A stretch of 64,000 nucleotides of DNA, taken from positions 1 to 64,000 of the forward strand of contig NZ_QMEM01000002.1 of the NCBI RefSeq assembly GCF_003390915.1, read 5' to 3'. The first letter of the stretch is position 1. Each line of letters starts with the position of its first letter. The notes under the pieces are model-generated. The model was not told where the DNA came from and did no database searches. It saw only the letters and a program-made list of their open reading frames with translations. The stretch comes from Lewinella sp. IMCC34183 (GTDB lineage: Bacteria > Bacteroidota > Bacteroidia > Chitinophagales > Saprospiraceae). This document shows, piece after piece, positions 55,610-64,000 of the stretch. Made by a program: the position numbers and the translations under genes.

Positions 55610-58192
55610 ATGTTTTCCATTCCTTATACCGTCCGGCTCGTCATACTGCTATGGCTATGCTGCAGCGGGGCGGTACGGTCCCAGACGGAATATCCGGTTC
55701 CGAACGATATCGTACTGGATGCTCCGGCAGGCGCGGCCGACTTTCCGATTGTATCTAGTAGCGGAGAGGTCGCGGCGATTGCCTACGATACGGCCGATCA
55801 TGCAGGAGTCGTCCGGGCGATCCACGATCTGCAGGTAGATATCGACCGGGTTACCGGTAAACGCCCGGCACTCGCGGAGAATAGGGCTTTGCCCGGGGTT
55901 AAAATAATTATCGGCACCCTGGGCGATAGCCGCGTGATCGATATGCTGACCACCGCCGGGATACTCGATACTAGCACTATTGCGGGGAAATGGGAGAGCT
56001 ACCTCATAGCTACCCTGTCTGACCCACTGGATACTTCACAGCTGTGTCTCGTCGTAGCTGGGAGCGACCGCCGGGGCACCATTTATGGCATCTACGAACT
56101 ATCGAGGCAACTTGGGGTATCGCCTTGGTACTGGTGGGCGGACGTGCCCTTCAAGGCCAGAACTGCGGCTTATGTACGGGCGGGCACCTACGTTTCTGAG
56201 GAACCAAAAGTGAAGTATCGCGGCATCTTCATTAACGACGAGGCACCTTGCTTTACGGGGTGGGCGCAGGAGAAATTCGGGGGTCTGAACAGCGAGATGT
56301 ACGCCCACGTCTTCGAGTTGCTACTCCGGCTGCGGGCCAACTACCTCTGGCCGGCCATGTGGGGCAAGGCCTTCAACGAGGACGACCCGGAAAACCCCCG
56401 CCTGGCCGACGAGTACGGTATCGTGATGGGGACCTCCCACCACGAGCCCATGATGCGTGCCCAACGTGAATGGGGCAATCACCGCAACGAATACGGGAAC
56501 GGCGAATGGAACTACCGCACCAACGAGGAGGGCCTCAAGGCCTTCTGGAAAGACGGCATGGAGCGGAATAAGAACTACGAGCAAGTGGTCACCATGGCCA
56601 TGCGAGGCGACGGCGACCTGCCCATGACCGACGAAGGCAGCGTGGAGGAGAATTTCCGTCTGCTCGAACGGATCTTCGACGATCAGCGCGCCATCATCGA
56701 AGAGGTGAGTGGCCAGCCAGCCGAGAAAACCCCGCAGATCTGGGCCCTGTACAGCGAGGTGCTGGACTTCTACGACCAGGGGATCGAGTTGCCGGACGAT
56801 ATCACGATCCTCTTCTGCGACGACAACTGGGGCGACATCCGCCGGCTGCCCGAACTCGGCGCGGCAGACCACCCCGGAGGTTACGGCATCTACTATCACG
56901 TCGATCTCCACGGGGCGCCACGCGCCTACCAATGGCTCAATATGACTCAGATCCCCCACATGTGGGAGCAATTGCAACTGACCTACGACTACGGGGTGGA
57001 GGAAGTCTGGATCCTCAACGTCGGCGATCTAAAGCCCAACGAATACCCCATGGACTTCTTCCTGGAGATGGCCTGGGATCCTACGGCCTTCAATGCCGAT
57101 AATCTGGATGAATACGCCGTTGCCTTCTGCGCCGAGAAGTTTGGGGAAGCCGGGGCGGATGAGGCCGCGGAAATCCTCAGCCTGCAGGGAAAATACGCCA
57201 GCCGGGTCACTGCGGAGATGCTCGACTACCGCACCTATAATCTCGCAAGCGGCGAATGGCTGCAAGTGAAAGATGCCTATCTCGCGCTGGAAACCCGCGC
57301 CATGCGGCAGTACTACGAACTTCCGGATCGCTACCGCGACACCTATATGCAGCTCATCCTGCATCCGGTACGCGCCATGGCCAACCTGTACGATATGTAC
57401 TACGCCCAGGCCATGAATAAAAAACTGGCCGCCGAGCTGGATCCGGAAGCGAACTACTGGGCCGACCGCGTGGAAGCTTGCTTCAACCGGGATGCCACCT
57501 TCACCCGCGACTACCATGAAAACGTTTCCGGCGGCAAGTGGAACCACATGATGGACCAGACCCACATCGGCTATACCTCGTGGGACGAACCCAAGGAGGG
57601 TAACATTATGCCGGTAACCACCCGCGTCGACTCGGCGGAAGTACGCCAGAGCGGCAGCTATGTGTTCCAGGAGGACGAAGGCGTGGTGGTCATGGAAGCC
57701 GATCACTACTATGCGGCCGTTTCCAGCGATGCGACGACCTGGACCTTGATTCCCGACCTGGGCCGTACCGGCTCGGCCGTGGCGCTGATGCCCTACACCG
57801 AAGCGACGGAGGGTGCCGCTATTACCTACCGGATGGAACTGGACGCCCCTTCTGATAGCATCAAGGTCTGGTTCTTCTTCGATAGCACCCTACCCTTCAA
57901 GGACGGCGGGCACCGCGTGGCCGCATCCTTCGCCGGCGTTGCGGAAAAAACGTGGAACATCAATCAGGACCTCAACTGGGCCAACAACTACGCGAAGATG
58001 TACCCGGCCGGTGCCGCGCGTATCATCGAGACACCGACCACCCTGGCCCTTCCCGCTTCTAGCGATGGAACTTACGCGCTAACCCTGCGTCCGCTGGACC
58101 CCGGTGTCGTCCTCTACAAGATCGTAATTGACAACGGTGGCTATGAGCGGTCGCGACTGAAAATGGACGAAACCGGCTACCGGAGGGAATAG
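55610..58192 (+). CDS. GH115-family alpha-glucuronidase
   Basis: The 860-residue exported enzyme has a signal peptide (VILLWLCCSGAVRSQ). It shows the GH115 pattern: VKYRGIFINDEAPCFTGWA, LRANYLWPAMWGKAFNEDD, GIVMGTSHHEPMMRAQREW, VTMAMRGDGDLPM and ILFCDDNWGDIRRLP, followed by helical and beta-sandwich C-terminal domains. The family removes 4-O-methyl-glucuronic acid side chains from xylan. Divergently transcribed with the GH43, it forms a small glucuronoxylan unit. The start is ATG 55610. Confidence 0.94.
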   Translation: MFSIPYTVRLVILLWLCCSGAVRSQTEYPVPNDIVLDAPAGAADFPIVSSSGEVAAIAYDTADHAGVVRAIHDLQVDIDRVTGKRPALAENRALPGVKIIIGTLGDSRVIDMLTTAGILDTSTIAGKWESYLIATLSDPLDTSQLCLVVAGSDRRGTIYGIYELSRQLGVSPWYWWADVPFKARTAAYVRAGTYVSEEPKVKYRGIFINDEAPCFTGWAQEKFGGLNSEMYAHVFELLLRLRANYLWPAMWGKAFNEDDPENPRLADEYGIVMGTSHHEPMMRAQREWGNHRNEYGNGEWNYRTNEEGLKAFWKDGMERNKNYEQVVTMAMRGDGDLPMTDEGSVEENFRLLERIFDDQRAIIEEVSGQPAEKTPQIWALYSEVLDFYDQGIELPDDITILFCDDNWGDIRRLPELGAADHPGGYGIYYHVDLHGAPRAYQWLNMTQIPHMWEQLQLTYDYGVEEVWILNVGDLKPNEYPMDFFLEMAWDPTAFNADNLDEYAVAFCAEKFGEAGADEAAEILSLQGKYASRVTAEMLDYRTYNLASGEWLQVKDAYLALETRAMRQYYELPDRYRDTYMQLILHPVRAMANLYDMYYAQAMNKKLAAELDPEANYWADRVEACFNRDATFTRDYHENVSGGKWNHMMDQTHIGYTSWDEPKEGNIMPVTTRVDSAEVRQSGSYVFQEDEGVVVMEADHYYAAVSSDATTWTLIPDLGRTGSAVALMPYTEATEGAAITYRMELDAPSDSIKVWFFFDSTLPFKDGGHRVAASFAGVAEKTWNINQDLNWANNYAKMYPAGAARIIETPTTLALPASSDGTYALTLRPLDPGVVLYKIVIDNGGYERSRLKMDETGYRRE

Positions 58193-58302
58193 GATGGCTG
58201 GTTGGGTGAGCGTGGTGAAGCAGCATAAGGTCCTGCGGGAACCCACCGGAAAGACCTCGCAGGAGCACCTCCACGACAAGGTGCTCGAATGCTGGTTAGG
58301 AA

Positions 58303-58550
58303 AAAACAGAGAAAAGAAAGGAATTGGCATGCTACCAACAACTCAGTGCCGTGCACCCCAGCAGTTACCGCCGCACCCACAACTTCCCCTACCCCTTCTG
58401 GACGGTACGCCACGACTCCGTTGGATCGGAATTCGTGGACGGGTTCCCCCGGTGGAAGGCACGGGTAGAAGAAGGCTTGATTTGACAACGGCTCTTTCCT
58501 TTTCCAGGCTCAGTTGGCGGCGAACCATAGAGTTGATTATGTTAAGTAGG
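58303..58550 (+). pseudogene. Direct repeat copy 2: better preserved remnant of a protein C-terminus
   Basis: From 58303 an open frame without an ATG reads to a stop at 58483-58485 with FPYPFWTVRHDSVGSEFVDG, then FPRWKARVEEGLI. It matches 53630-53851 in DNA from about 58345 onward, including the tail ATGTTAAGTAGGG. Both ends of the GH43/GH115 region thus carry the same gene end, in the same direction. I do not recognise the protein. The rest of 58193-58628 has no gene. Confidence 0.7.
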
Positions 58551-58628
58551 GGGGGGGGTAAATCCTTCTGCTTGTGCGTTAGAGCAAAAGCCCAGTTTGT
58601 TAAAAGCGGAAATAGGCAATCTTTGAAT

Positions 58629-61600
58629 TTATGCTTTCAGTCTAGTGTGCACTATTAAATCCAGCCACCCAAAGTAAACCTCAGTTTGAGGGCCAGTAAG
58701 CTGGTTAGCCTCACGACTTACGTCCAGGATGATTTCAAAAACCGACGGATCAAACCGATCACTATTTATGTTAACGAGCCCTTCCAACCGTTGAAAAACT
58801 TGAAGAATGGCTCCTGCATTTTCCATAAAGTCTTCTGCGGGGAGATAGGAATAAGGGGGCTGCATCGCTTCCTCCACCCCAGCCATCATCGGCCCATGAA
58901 GTTCAAGAAACTCGTTGTAGTGCTCTCGAATGTCGAGATAAGTTTTTTTCAGTTCAAGCTCCGAAACCATCCTGCCGGTAGCGTCCTCCGTTACTAGTTC
59001 TGAGAACTGCCCAAGATACTCCAACATCATCCGGATAACCTGGAACAGTTCATTATATCGCTCTACCTGATCAAATTCCGGGTGGTCATCAGCCGCAAAG
59101 TCGAGGGAAAGCTCATCCGTAATCTCCGTAGTTACGGGTACGAAATTAACAATGGATGGTATACCTTCATCCCGGTCTATAATATCAAATAGTGAGAGCT
59201 TAATCGCCTGCCGACGAATTAGATAATCATCGTACAGTGGTAGTATCCACACGTTTTTGACTCGCTCATCCAGTATGATCCGTCTAAAACTATAAAATGG
59301 TGCAGAACCTAGACTCACCTTCAGCAGAGCATGAGCCTTCTTCCAACAGTTCAGCATCTGCTGGATACCATCAACATAGAATAGCAGATACCAGTCACCG
59401 CCAACATCTTCCGACGGAAAAACCTCGAAGTCTGTACACCCCTCATCGGCTAGGAAGCCATTGAGCTTATCGTTCAGTTTCTTTTCAAAAGTCCGTACGA
59501 TCTTATCGCCCCTTTTTTCTGTAATTCTGTCCAAATCCGCTAACTTCTGAACTGAATGATCAATAATATATGCCCAGGAAAACAACATTTTCTCTAGGAG
59601 AGCAGAAAAGTGATCTAAACCCTTCATTGCAGACTCAGACAATTGGTCACCGGCTAACTCCAGCAGCGCCTCTTTGTACGCCGGGAATTTTCCGTATGCT
59701 TCCGCGAGGCTCATCTTAGATGATCGCAGATTACCCCGTGCGTAACCCGCGTCCTTCAACTGCTCCTCTTTCTCTCGCCAATTATCTTCTGTCCATTCCT
59801 TACTTACCTCTTTCAACCATAAGCTGATACAGGCCCGCTCGAAGAACCACCACATTTCTTGATGAAAATCCTTGATCGCCTTGACTCTAGGAGACAGCGT
59901 AGGATCCAGCAACTGTAAAAGAGGAATTCCGTGAAAGATATCCTTTATCTTTTCCTCCGTGATCTCAGCGTAAAAGCCCCAAGAATCAACCGCCGGTCTA
60001 GGAAGAATAAAATGAGTGTCCGGGCGGAAGGCAGGAACCATTCGAAACCCATTAGTCAGATCTCCCTTCTTCATTTTCTTTTGTAAGCCATTCGACAAAC
60101 TCCGTAGAGAACCGGCCATTGACTTCTGATCTTCAAGCAAGTGTTGTAATAAGCTAGGCCAATCAGCGTGTCGCTTCTCATACTTTACCAAGTTGAAAAA
60201 TATTTGCTTAGCGTCCGTCAACCATGGCAAGGGCAGGTTTTCCGCTTTGATGTTCTTCAAGCTTTCGTCGTGCGGCAGTGGAATCGCGCTGAATCTATGT
60301 CCGTATCCCTGAGTACTATAGAGCTCTCGGAAGGGTACGGCTTTTCGAATTAACCGCAGCAATTGTATAGTCTTGCCGTGAAAGCCCGCCCCAAAGACTT
60401 CACTCTCGCCTTTGAGATCAAAGATGAAGTGTAGCTTAATCTGCTCTCCATCATCTTCGATATTGACAACTTTCCCGTATGCCTGAAACTCTCGCATAAA
60501 TCCTGGGAGTAGTACCTGAGCAGCCCCTTGCGCCTCAGTGGAACCGTACTGCAAACCCAGGAGCAAATCAGCGGTCGCCTCTCTATCGCTTTTCTCTGGC
60601 CGCATTTCCTTAAGTACTGCGAAGAGTTTGTCGGAAAACGACCGCTCTATACTTTGCTTACTATTCCAAAAGAGTACGTATCCAAATCCAGCAGTCTCTG
60701 CCGCCACCTGATGATCGATAGTTTCTGGAAATGAACAATTACAAAGCCATTCATCTGCGAAGCGGTAAAAACTGTCTATCGGAGTAAACCTCTCCAAAAT
60801 TTTCTCCAAGCGTGCGAACCGCTCCGGTTTCCATACCTTCACCACTACCGACAAATCAACGTTTGGCGCCATCAGTTTCATAAGAGCGAAATCCGTCCCC
60901 ATCGGAAACTCTTGCCGAAGACGGACAAGGTGCTCATCATTCTCCGTCAAGTATGCCCGGACCCCGCACCATACCAACGCTCGATGCATCTCCCTACAAG
61001 TTTTCCAGCGGCGCGGACGCAGGTGCAAAGTAGAAGGCATAACAGTCTCGTCCCACCCAAAATGATAGCCATACTGTAAAATGTAATTTCCCCAGTCCTC
61101 TTCCACAACCAGCAGCTGACAAAAAGCAAATGCTTCTTGCGCCGGTGCAACAACCGGATCACACAACAACTCCGCCATAATCCTGGCCCGTACGGGGTGA
61201 AGCGCCTCTAAATAAGCACCACCCTCCCCCTCTCGTAAAAGATACTCCTCTTGAAAGTAACGAAGCGCACGCTGCGGATTGCGTAAAGGGACAGCTTCAA
61301 GTAGTTGTCGCAAGTCCAGCCGACAATCATACGCCCCCGCAACAGCGACCAACCGTAATAACTTTACCTCATTATCATCTCCCTCGGTAACGACCCGCTC
61401 CTGAATACGTTGCAACTGATTGCTCAATCGCTCCCGTAGCTTCTCACCCTTTCGCAACAAAAACATAAACTCCAGCAGTGGCCCCGCTCCCCCAAACTGC
61501 GACCACGCATCTGTAAAATTTAGAAAGTGAAGAATTGGAGTTCGTGACTCTAGGGCCGCAAACAATTGAATCGCTTCGGTTTGGGTAAACGATAGACTAA

Positions 61601-62732
61601 CGTCCGCTGCAGAAAAATACTCTCCTACCCCACCTGCTCGGTTCAAGTCTTCCTCTCTGATCGTCACCAACACATGGCAATATTCCGTTTCATTCAGTTG
61701 CCGACATAAATTAACCCAGTGTGTAGTTCCCGGTGCTACATCAACTAGCATCAGAAAAGGAGTTGCAAACGGTCGACTTAATGCCTTCGCCGCCCGAGCA
61801 ATATCTAGGACACGATTAGCTCCCGCAGCACTAGAAATTTCAAAGGCATAGCCCTTAGGATACCTTTCATATGCATACCGATAAGCCAGAGTGCTCTTGC
61901 CCTGCCCCGATGCTCCGTGAACGATAACGATCTTGTCCTGATGAAAAGCTTCATCTAACTCTGCCACTTTCTCTGGTCGAACTACATCTAAGCCAGACTC
62001 AATATGACTATACTTCGCAGCTATACCAGACTGAAACTCATCTTTCTCTTTCTCACCAATCGTTACTGATGAATTCCCCAGGGGAAGGATGGATGCCCCA
62101 AACTCCTCCAAAAAGCTAACTCGCTCGTTGACAAACTGCCCAATACTCTCAACTTTACGTATCAAATCACCTTTTGTCGCCGATTTCTGGCGTTCCGCCA
62201 ATTGGTACATCCAGTACAAGAGCATATCTGTTGTTATAACAACATCCGCTCCTGCTATGCTTTCCGCGATAAAAATTTCAACCTGCTTGCGTAATTCTAT
62301 GGCTTGAACCTCAATGATCTCCAACTTACCTATGAACAAGTCCGCTTCGGAAGCGGCGAAAGCATAATCATTAATGAGTTTACCTCGTATGATCTTTGAC
62401 TCTTTACCCACTTTCAGGCCAAGTAACTCTTGCCCTAGCTCTCCCAGAACCACAAGCTTCAAGGAAATTTTTGGATCTTCCAGTAGCTGATCGATTGACC
62501 GGCGAACAAACCCCTTCCTTTTCCCTGGGGATAAATCAGATAATCGCAAAGGCTTTCCGTAATTCTTTACTTGAACTACTTCAGTAACCTTTTCCTCTAC
62601 CGAAACACTATAATCCTCAAACATTTCAGGATGTATTGCTTCATCATCTTCCGCCTGGAGAACCCGAAGTAAAGTGTACAGAAATTGAAGACGATAGCCA
62701 CGAAGGGCTGGAATCGGGCCGGAATTATTCAT
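58629..62732 (-). CDS. Avs-like STAND NTPase with N-terminal DUF4297/Cap4-like nuclease domain
   Basis: A 1,367-residue protein starting at ATG 62732 (MNNSGPIPALRGYRLQFLYT); a TTG nine codons upstream is the frame limit. Residues about 10-190 resemble the DUF4297/Cap4 type of PD-(D/E)xK nuclease: RGYRLQFLY, then FEDY (Asp40) and EVVQVKNYG (Gln54, Lys56). Residues about 255-420 form a STAND-type P-loop NTPase: Walker A VIVHGASGQGKSTLAYR (273-281), Walker B FLMLVD (326-331) and HVLVTIREEDLN. The rest, about 900 residues, is helical without a family I can name, as expected of an Avs sensor region. The layout nuclease, STAND, long C-terminus is that of Avs anti-phage proteins that recognise a phage protein. 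The base composition is clearly lower in G+C than the chromosome. It is downstream of the recombinase gene on the same strand. Confidence 0.8.
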   Translation of the reverse strand: MNNSGPIPALRGYRLQFLYTLLRVLQAEDDEAIHPEMFEDYSVSVEEKVTEVVQVKNYGKPLRLSDLSPGKRKGFVRRSIDQLLEDPKISLKLVVLGELGQELLGLKVGKESKIIRGKLINDYAFAASEADLFIGKLEIIEVQAIELRKQVEIFIAESIAGADVVITTDMLLYWMYQLAERQKSATKGDLIRKVESIGQFVNERVSFLEEFGASILPLGNSSVTIGEKEKDEFQSGIAAKYSHIESGLDVVRPEKVAELDEAFHQDKIVIVHGASGQGKSTLAYRYAYERYPKGYAFEISSAAGANRVLDIARAAKALSRPFATPFLMLVDVAPGTTHWVNLCRQLNETEYCHVLVTIREEDLNRAGGVGEYFSAADVSLSFTQTEAIQLFAALESRTPILHFLNFTDAWSQFGGAGPLLEFMFLLRKGEKLRERLSNQLQRIQERVVTEGDDNEVKLLRLVAVAGAYDCRLDLRQLLEAVPLRNPQRALRYFQEEYLLREGEGGAYLEALHPVRARIMAELLCDPVVAPAQEAFAFCQLLVVEEDWGNYILQYGYHFGWDETVMPSTLHLRPRRWKTCREMHRALVWCGVRAYLTENDEHLVRLRQEFPMGTDFALMKLMAPNVDLSVVVKVWKPERFARLEKILERFTPIDSFYRFADEWLCNCSFPETIDHQVAAETAGFGYVLFWNSKQSIERSFSDKLFAVLKEMRPEKSDREATADLLLGLQYGSTEAQGAAQVLLPGFMREFQAYGKVVNIEDDGEQIKLHFIFDLKGESEVFGAGFHGKTIQLLRLIRKAVPFRELYSTQGYGHRFSAIPLPHDESLKNIKAENLPLPWLTDAKQIFFNLVKYEKRHADWPSLLQHLLEDQKSMAGSLRSLSNGLQKKMKKGDLTNGFRMVPAFRPDTHFILPRPAVDSWGFYAEITEEKIKDIFHGIPLLQLLDPTLSPRVKAIKDFHQEMWWFFERACISLWLKEVSKEWTEDNWREKEEQLKDAGYARGNLRSSKMSLAEAYGKFPAYKEALLELAGDQLSESAMKGLDHFSALLEKMLFSWAYIIDHSVQKLADLDRITEKRGDKIVRTFEKKLNDKLNGFLADEGCTDFEVFPSEDVGGDWYLLFYVDGIQQMLNCWKKAHALLKVSLGSAPFYSFRRIILDERVKNVWILPLYDDYLIRRQAIKLSLFDIIDRDEGIPSIVNFVPVTTEITDELSLDFAADDHPEFDQVERYNELFQVIRMMLEYLGQFSELVTEDATGRMVSELELKKTYLDIREHYNEFLELHGPMMAGVEEAMQPPYSYLPAEDFMENAGAILQVFQRLEGLVNINSDRFDPSVFEIILDVSREANQLTGPQTEVYFGWLDLIVHTRLKA

Positions 62733-62946
62733 GCTGGCAATATCACAACTACAATCCAATCTATTGAAGACGGTCCCTATAATAAGGACTCCGTGCCCCC
62801 CTCATTATATAATACCTCGACAGATTTGGACCATGAAGCCGAGTTACTTGATCAAAGAAGGTAGTCATTTTAGCAGGGCACGCTGAGCTTCCTTTATTCT
62901 TAATCCACATAGTGGAACACTATTACTATTTCTGTCTCTTGGCGAT

Positions 62947-63540
62947 CTACAAGGATAAGTAAGCACTCGAAATCGTCTCCTGCGTCAGCCCAATGTACCG
63001 CCGCGTCACCCCAATATCCCGGTGCCCAAAGATGTGGGACAGCAGAATCAGTGCGTGCTCGCTCCGCCCGTTGTTCTCGTAGATGCGCCGCCCGAAAGTC
63101 TTACGTAGGGTGTGGGAGCTAGCGTTCTGCGAATCGATCCCGTAGGCGGCGAAGGCCTTCCGGATCCGCTTGTTGGCGGCCGTCACCGAAATCGCCTTCT
63201 CGCGATCGCCATCACTCCGCTGGTGAACGAAGACCAGGCCGGCGTGATCGGCGGAGATTTTCAACTGCCCCCCTACCCTCCTGGCCAGCTTCAGGAAGTT
63301 GCCGTGGACGTTGACCATTCTTTCTTTCCCGGTCTTACCTTCCTTGATGATGAACTGATCCGACTGGATCTGATCCCACCGGAGTTGGAGGATGTCCGAA
63401 ATCCGGAGGCCGAAGTAGATGCCGGCACCGATTAGCAGGGCGGTGTTGTAGCGGCGGTCGGCCATCAGGCCCTTGATGAGGGTATTGGCGTGCGTCCACC
63501 GGAGGGGGGCGGTGGCGCTCTTGCGTCGTGGTTTTGCCAT
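62947..63540 (-). CDS. Minimal tyrosine recombinase/integrase
   Basis: The 197-residue protein starts at ATG 63540 (MAKPRRKSAT); a TTG 31 codons upstream only extends through the repeat region. The catalytic set is visible: Arg46 (FGLRISD), Lys in EGKTGKE, His143 and Arg146 (SHTLRKTFG), His173 (FGHRDIG) and Tyr182 (RRYIGL). It lacks the core-binding N-terminal domain of full-length integrases (about 300-400 residues), leaving the catalytic domain with a short basic leader. Compact recombinases of this sort are found on mobile islands in Bacteroidota. It lies upstream of the STAND gene and is flanked by AGGTTACA inverted repeats. Confidence 0.9.
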   Translation of the reverse strand: MAKPRRKSATAPLRWTHANTLIKGLMADRRYNTALLIGAGIYFGLRISDILQLRWDQIQSDQFIIKEGKTGKERMVNVHGNFLKLARRVGGQLKISADHAGLVFVHQRSDGDREKAISVTAANKRIRKAFAAYGIDSQNASSHTLRKTFGRRIYENNGRSEHALILLSHIFGHRDIGVTRRYIGLTQETISSAYLSL

Positions 63541-63560
63541 GTTCTTAAGGTATGGCGGGG

Positions 63561-63697
63561 AGGTTACAAAAACCGCCCGTGACGCAGGTAAATGCAACCT
63601 AAAAACAAGACGACCGAACTTATTTTGGCTCAAATTCCTGAAAATCAGTTAAGTAAGCGATTTTTATAGGTTACACTTATACACAAAATGTAACCTA
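63561..63697. promoter_or_regulatory. Paired AGGTTACA inverted repeats upstream of the recombinase
   Basis: AGGTTACA occurs at 63561-63568 and 63668-63675. Inverted partners are TGCAACCT at 63593-63600 (one mismatch) and TGTAACCT at 63689-63696 (exact; with flanking bases a 9-bp arm pair TAGGTTACA/TGTAACCTA at 63667-63675 and 63689-63697, spacer 13). Two matching inverted pairs just before a recombinase gene suggest recombinase or regulator binding, or an attachment site. Confidence 0.65.
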
Positions 63698-63726
63698 CTG
63701 AAATTATCAACCTATCGTAGACGATG

Positions 63727-64000
63727 TTAATTATTTAACGTATTTGTGGTAGCTTGAGATAAGGGGCCGTATGTTATATGGGATTTCACATCAATTATGA
63801 ACCAGCAATCGCCGCACCATGTACCTTGGCTCCCTAGTTCGTATTCAAACAGCTCAACAGGCTTGTCGTACTGAGACACGAATGATTTGACCGAGTTTGT
63901 ATCTATCATTCCATTTGCTTTCGCGTATATGAAATCATCTATTCTATCTATTTCTTTGACGCCGGACAATAGGACTGAGTCAAGAACTACGCCTACGTCA
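63727..64000 (-). CDS. Unknown protein, truncated at the window edge
   Basis: The minus-strand frame is open from the right edge to a stop at 63727-63729 with no internal stop. The last 90 residues are visible: DDFIYAKANGMIDTNSVKSF, ELFEYELGSQGTWCGDCWFI and SHITYGPLSQATTN. The start lies beyond 64000, since the frame passes without interruption through the last base. It lacks a motif I know. It has the lower G+C of the recombinase/STAND region and may belong to the same island. Confidence 0.7.
   Translation of the reverse strand, partial: DVGVVLDSVLLSGVKEIDRIDDFIYAKANGMIDTNSVKSFVSQYDKPVELFEYELGSQGTWCGDCWFIIDVKSHITYGPLSQATTNTLNN

Noticed and set aside
63541-63633. N-terminal extension of the recombinase from a TTG
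   Set aside because: It reads through the AGGTTACA repeats and gives no core-binding domain.

Overview
The window looks like a chromosomal segment of a GC-rich marine-type Bacteroidota, most likely of the Saprospiria/Lewinella kind (inference). The clues are C-terminal type IX secretion (T9SS) sorting domains, a TonB with a long proline linker, a Bacteroidota-style SurA/PpiC triad, xylan-type glycoside hydrolases, few Shine-Dalgarno sequences, and occasional TAnnTTTG-type -7 boxes. Most of the window is dense, ordinary chromosome.

Layout. 1-466 is a tandem duplication of a 233-bp non-coding unit. 481-6965 carries a small secreted protein, an M28 peptidase, an M19 dipeptidase lipoprotein, a MarR-GNAT fusion with a perfect operator at its start codon, rnpA and dps. 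7178-8983 is a T9SS-exported LamG-type protein interrupted by one in-frame TGA. 9351-13522 has gyrB, a family-2 glycosyltransferase and an RlmI-like methyltransferase. 13546-18722 runs on the + strand: a membrane patatin-like phospholipase, a GAF-PP2C phosphatase, a TM2-TPR-SHOCT protein and an AcuB-like CBS protein. 18739-21561 is a metallopeptidase/TolB-propeller/outer-membrane-barrel fusion. 21698-25060 is a tight three-gene operon of two ATP-grasp ligases and an AstE/AspA-type deacylase. 25289-29535 has DedA, a GH13 lipoprotein, an SDR and a zinc-free quinone-oxidoreductase-like protein.

30288-35594 encodes a 1,768-residue T9SS surface protein with 14 thrombospondin type-3 calcium repeats, two near-identical carbohydrate-binding modules and three near-identical PKD domains. 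35750-38446 is a sialate O-acetylesterase/NodB deacetylase fusion, followed by an FAD/Fe-S oxidoreductase, the chaperone/isomerase triad (41500-45704), small proteins, tRNA-Asp, TonB, a DJ-1/PfpI protein, GabD, QueE and a methyltransferase with a lipoprotein signal. A divergent GH43/GH115 pair (54034-58192), probably for glucurono-arabinoxylan, lies between two directly repeated gene remnants.

The right end (58629-64000) differs: it is more AT-rich and holds a 1,367-residue protein with an N-terminal DUF4297/Cap4-like nuclease domain, a STAND-type P-loop NTPase and a long C-terminal region, an Avs-like architecture. Next to it are a minimal tyrosine recombinase with paired AGGTTACA inverted repeats and a truncated unknown gene. 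This is the best candidate for a little-described system, an anti-phage defence module on a mobile island. The runners-up are the double ATP-grasp/deacylase operon and the palindrome-ended 15-bp minisatellites found upstream of two unrelated genes.
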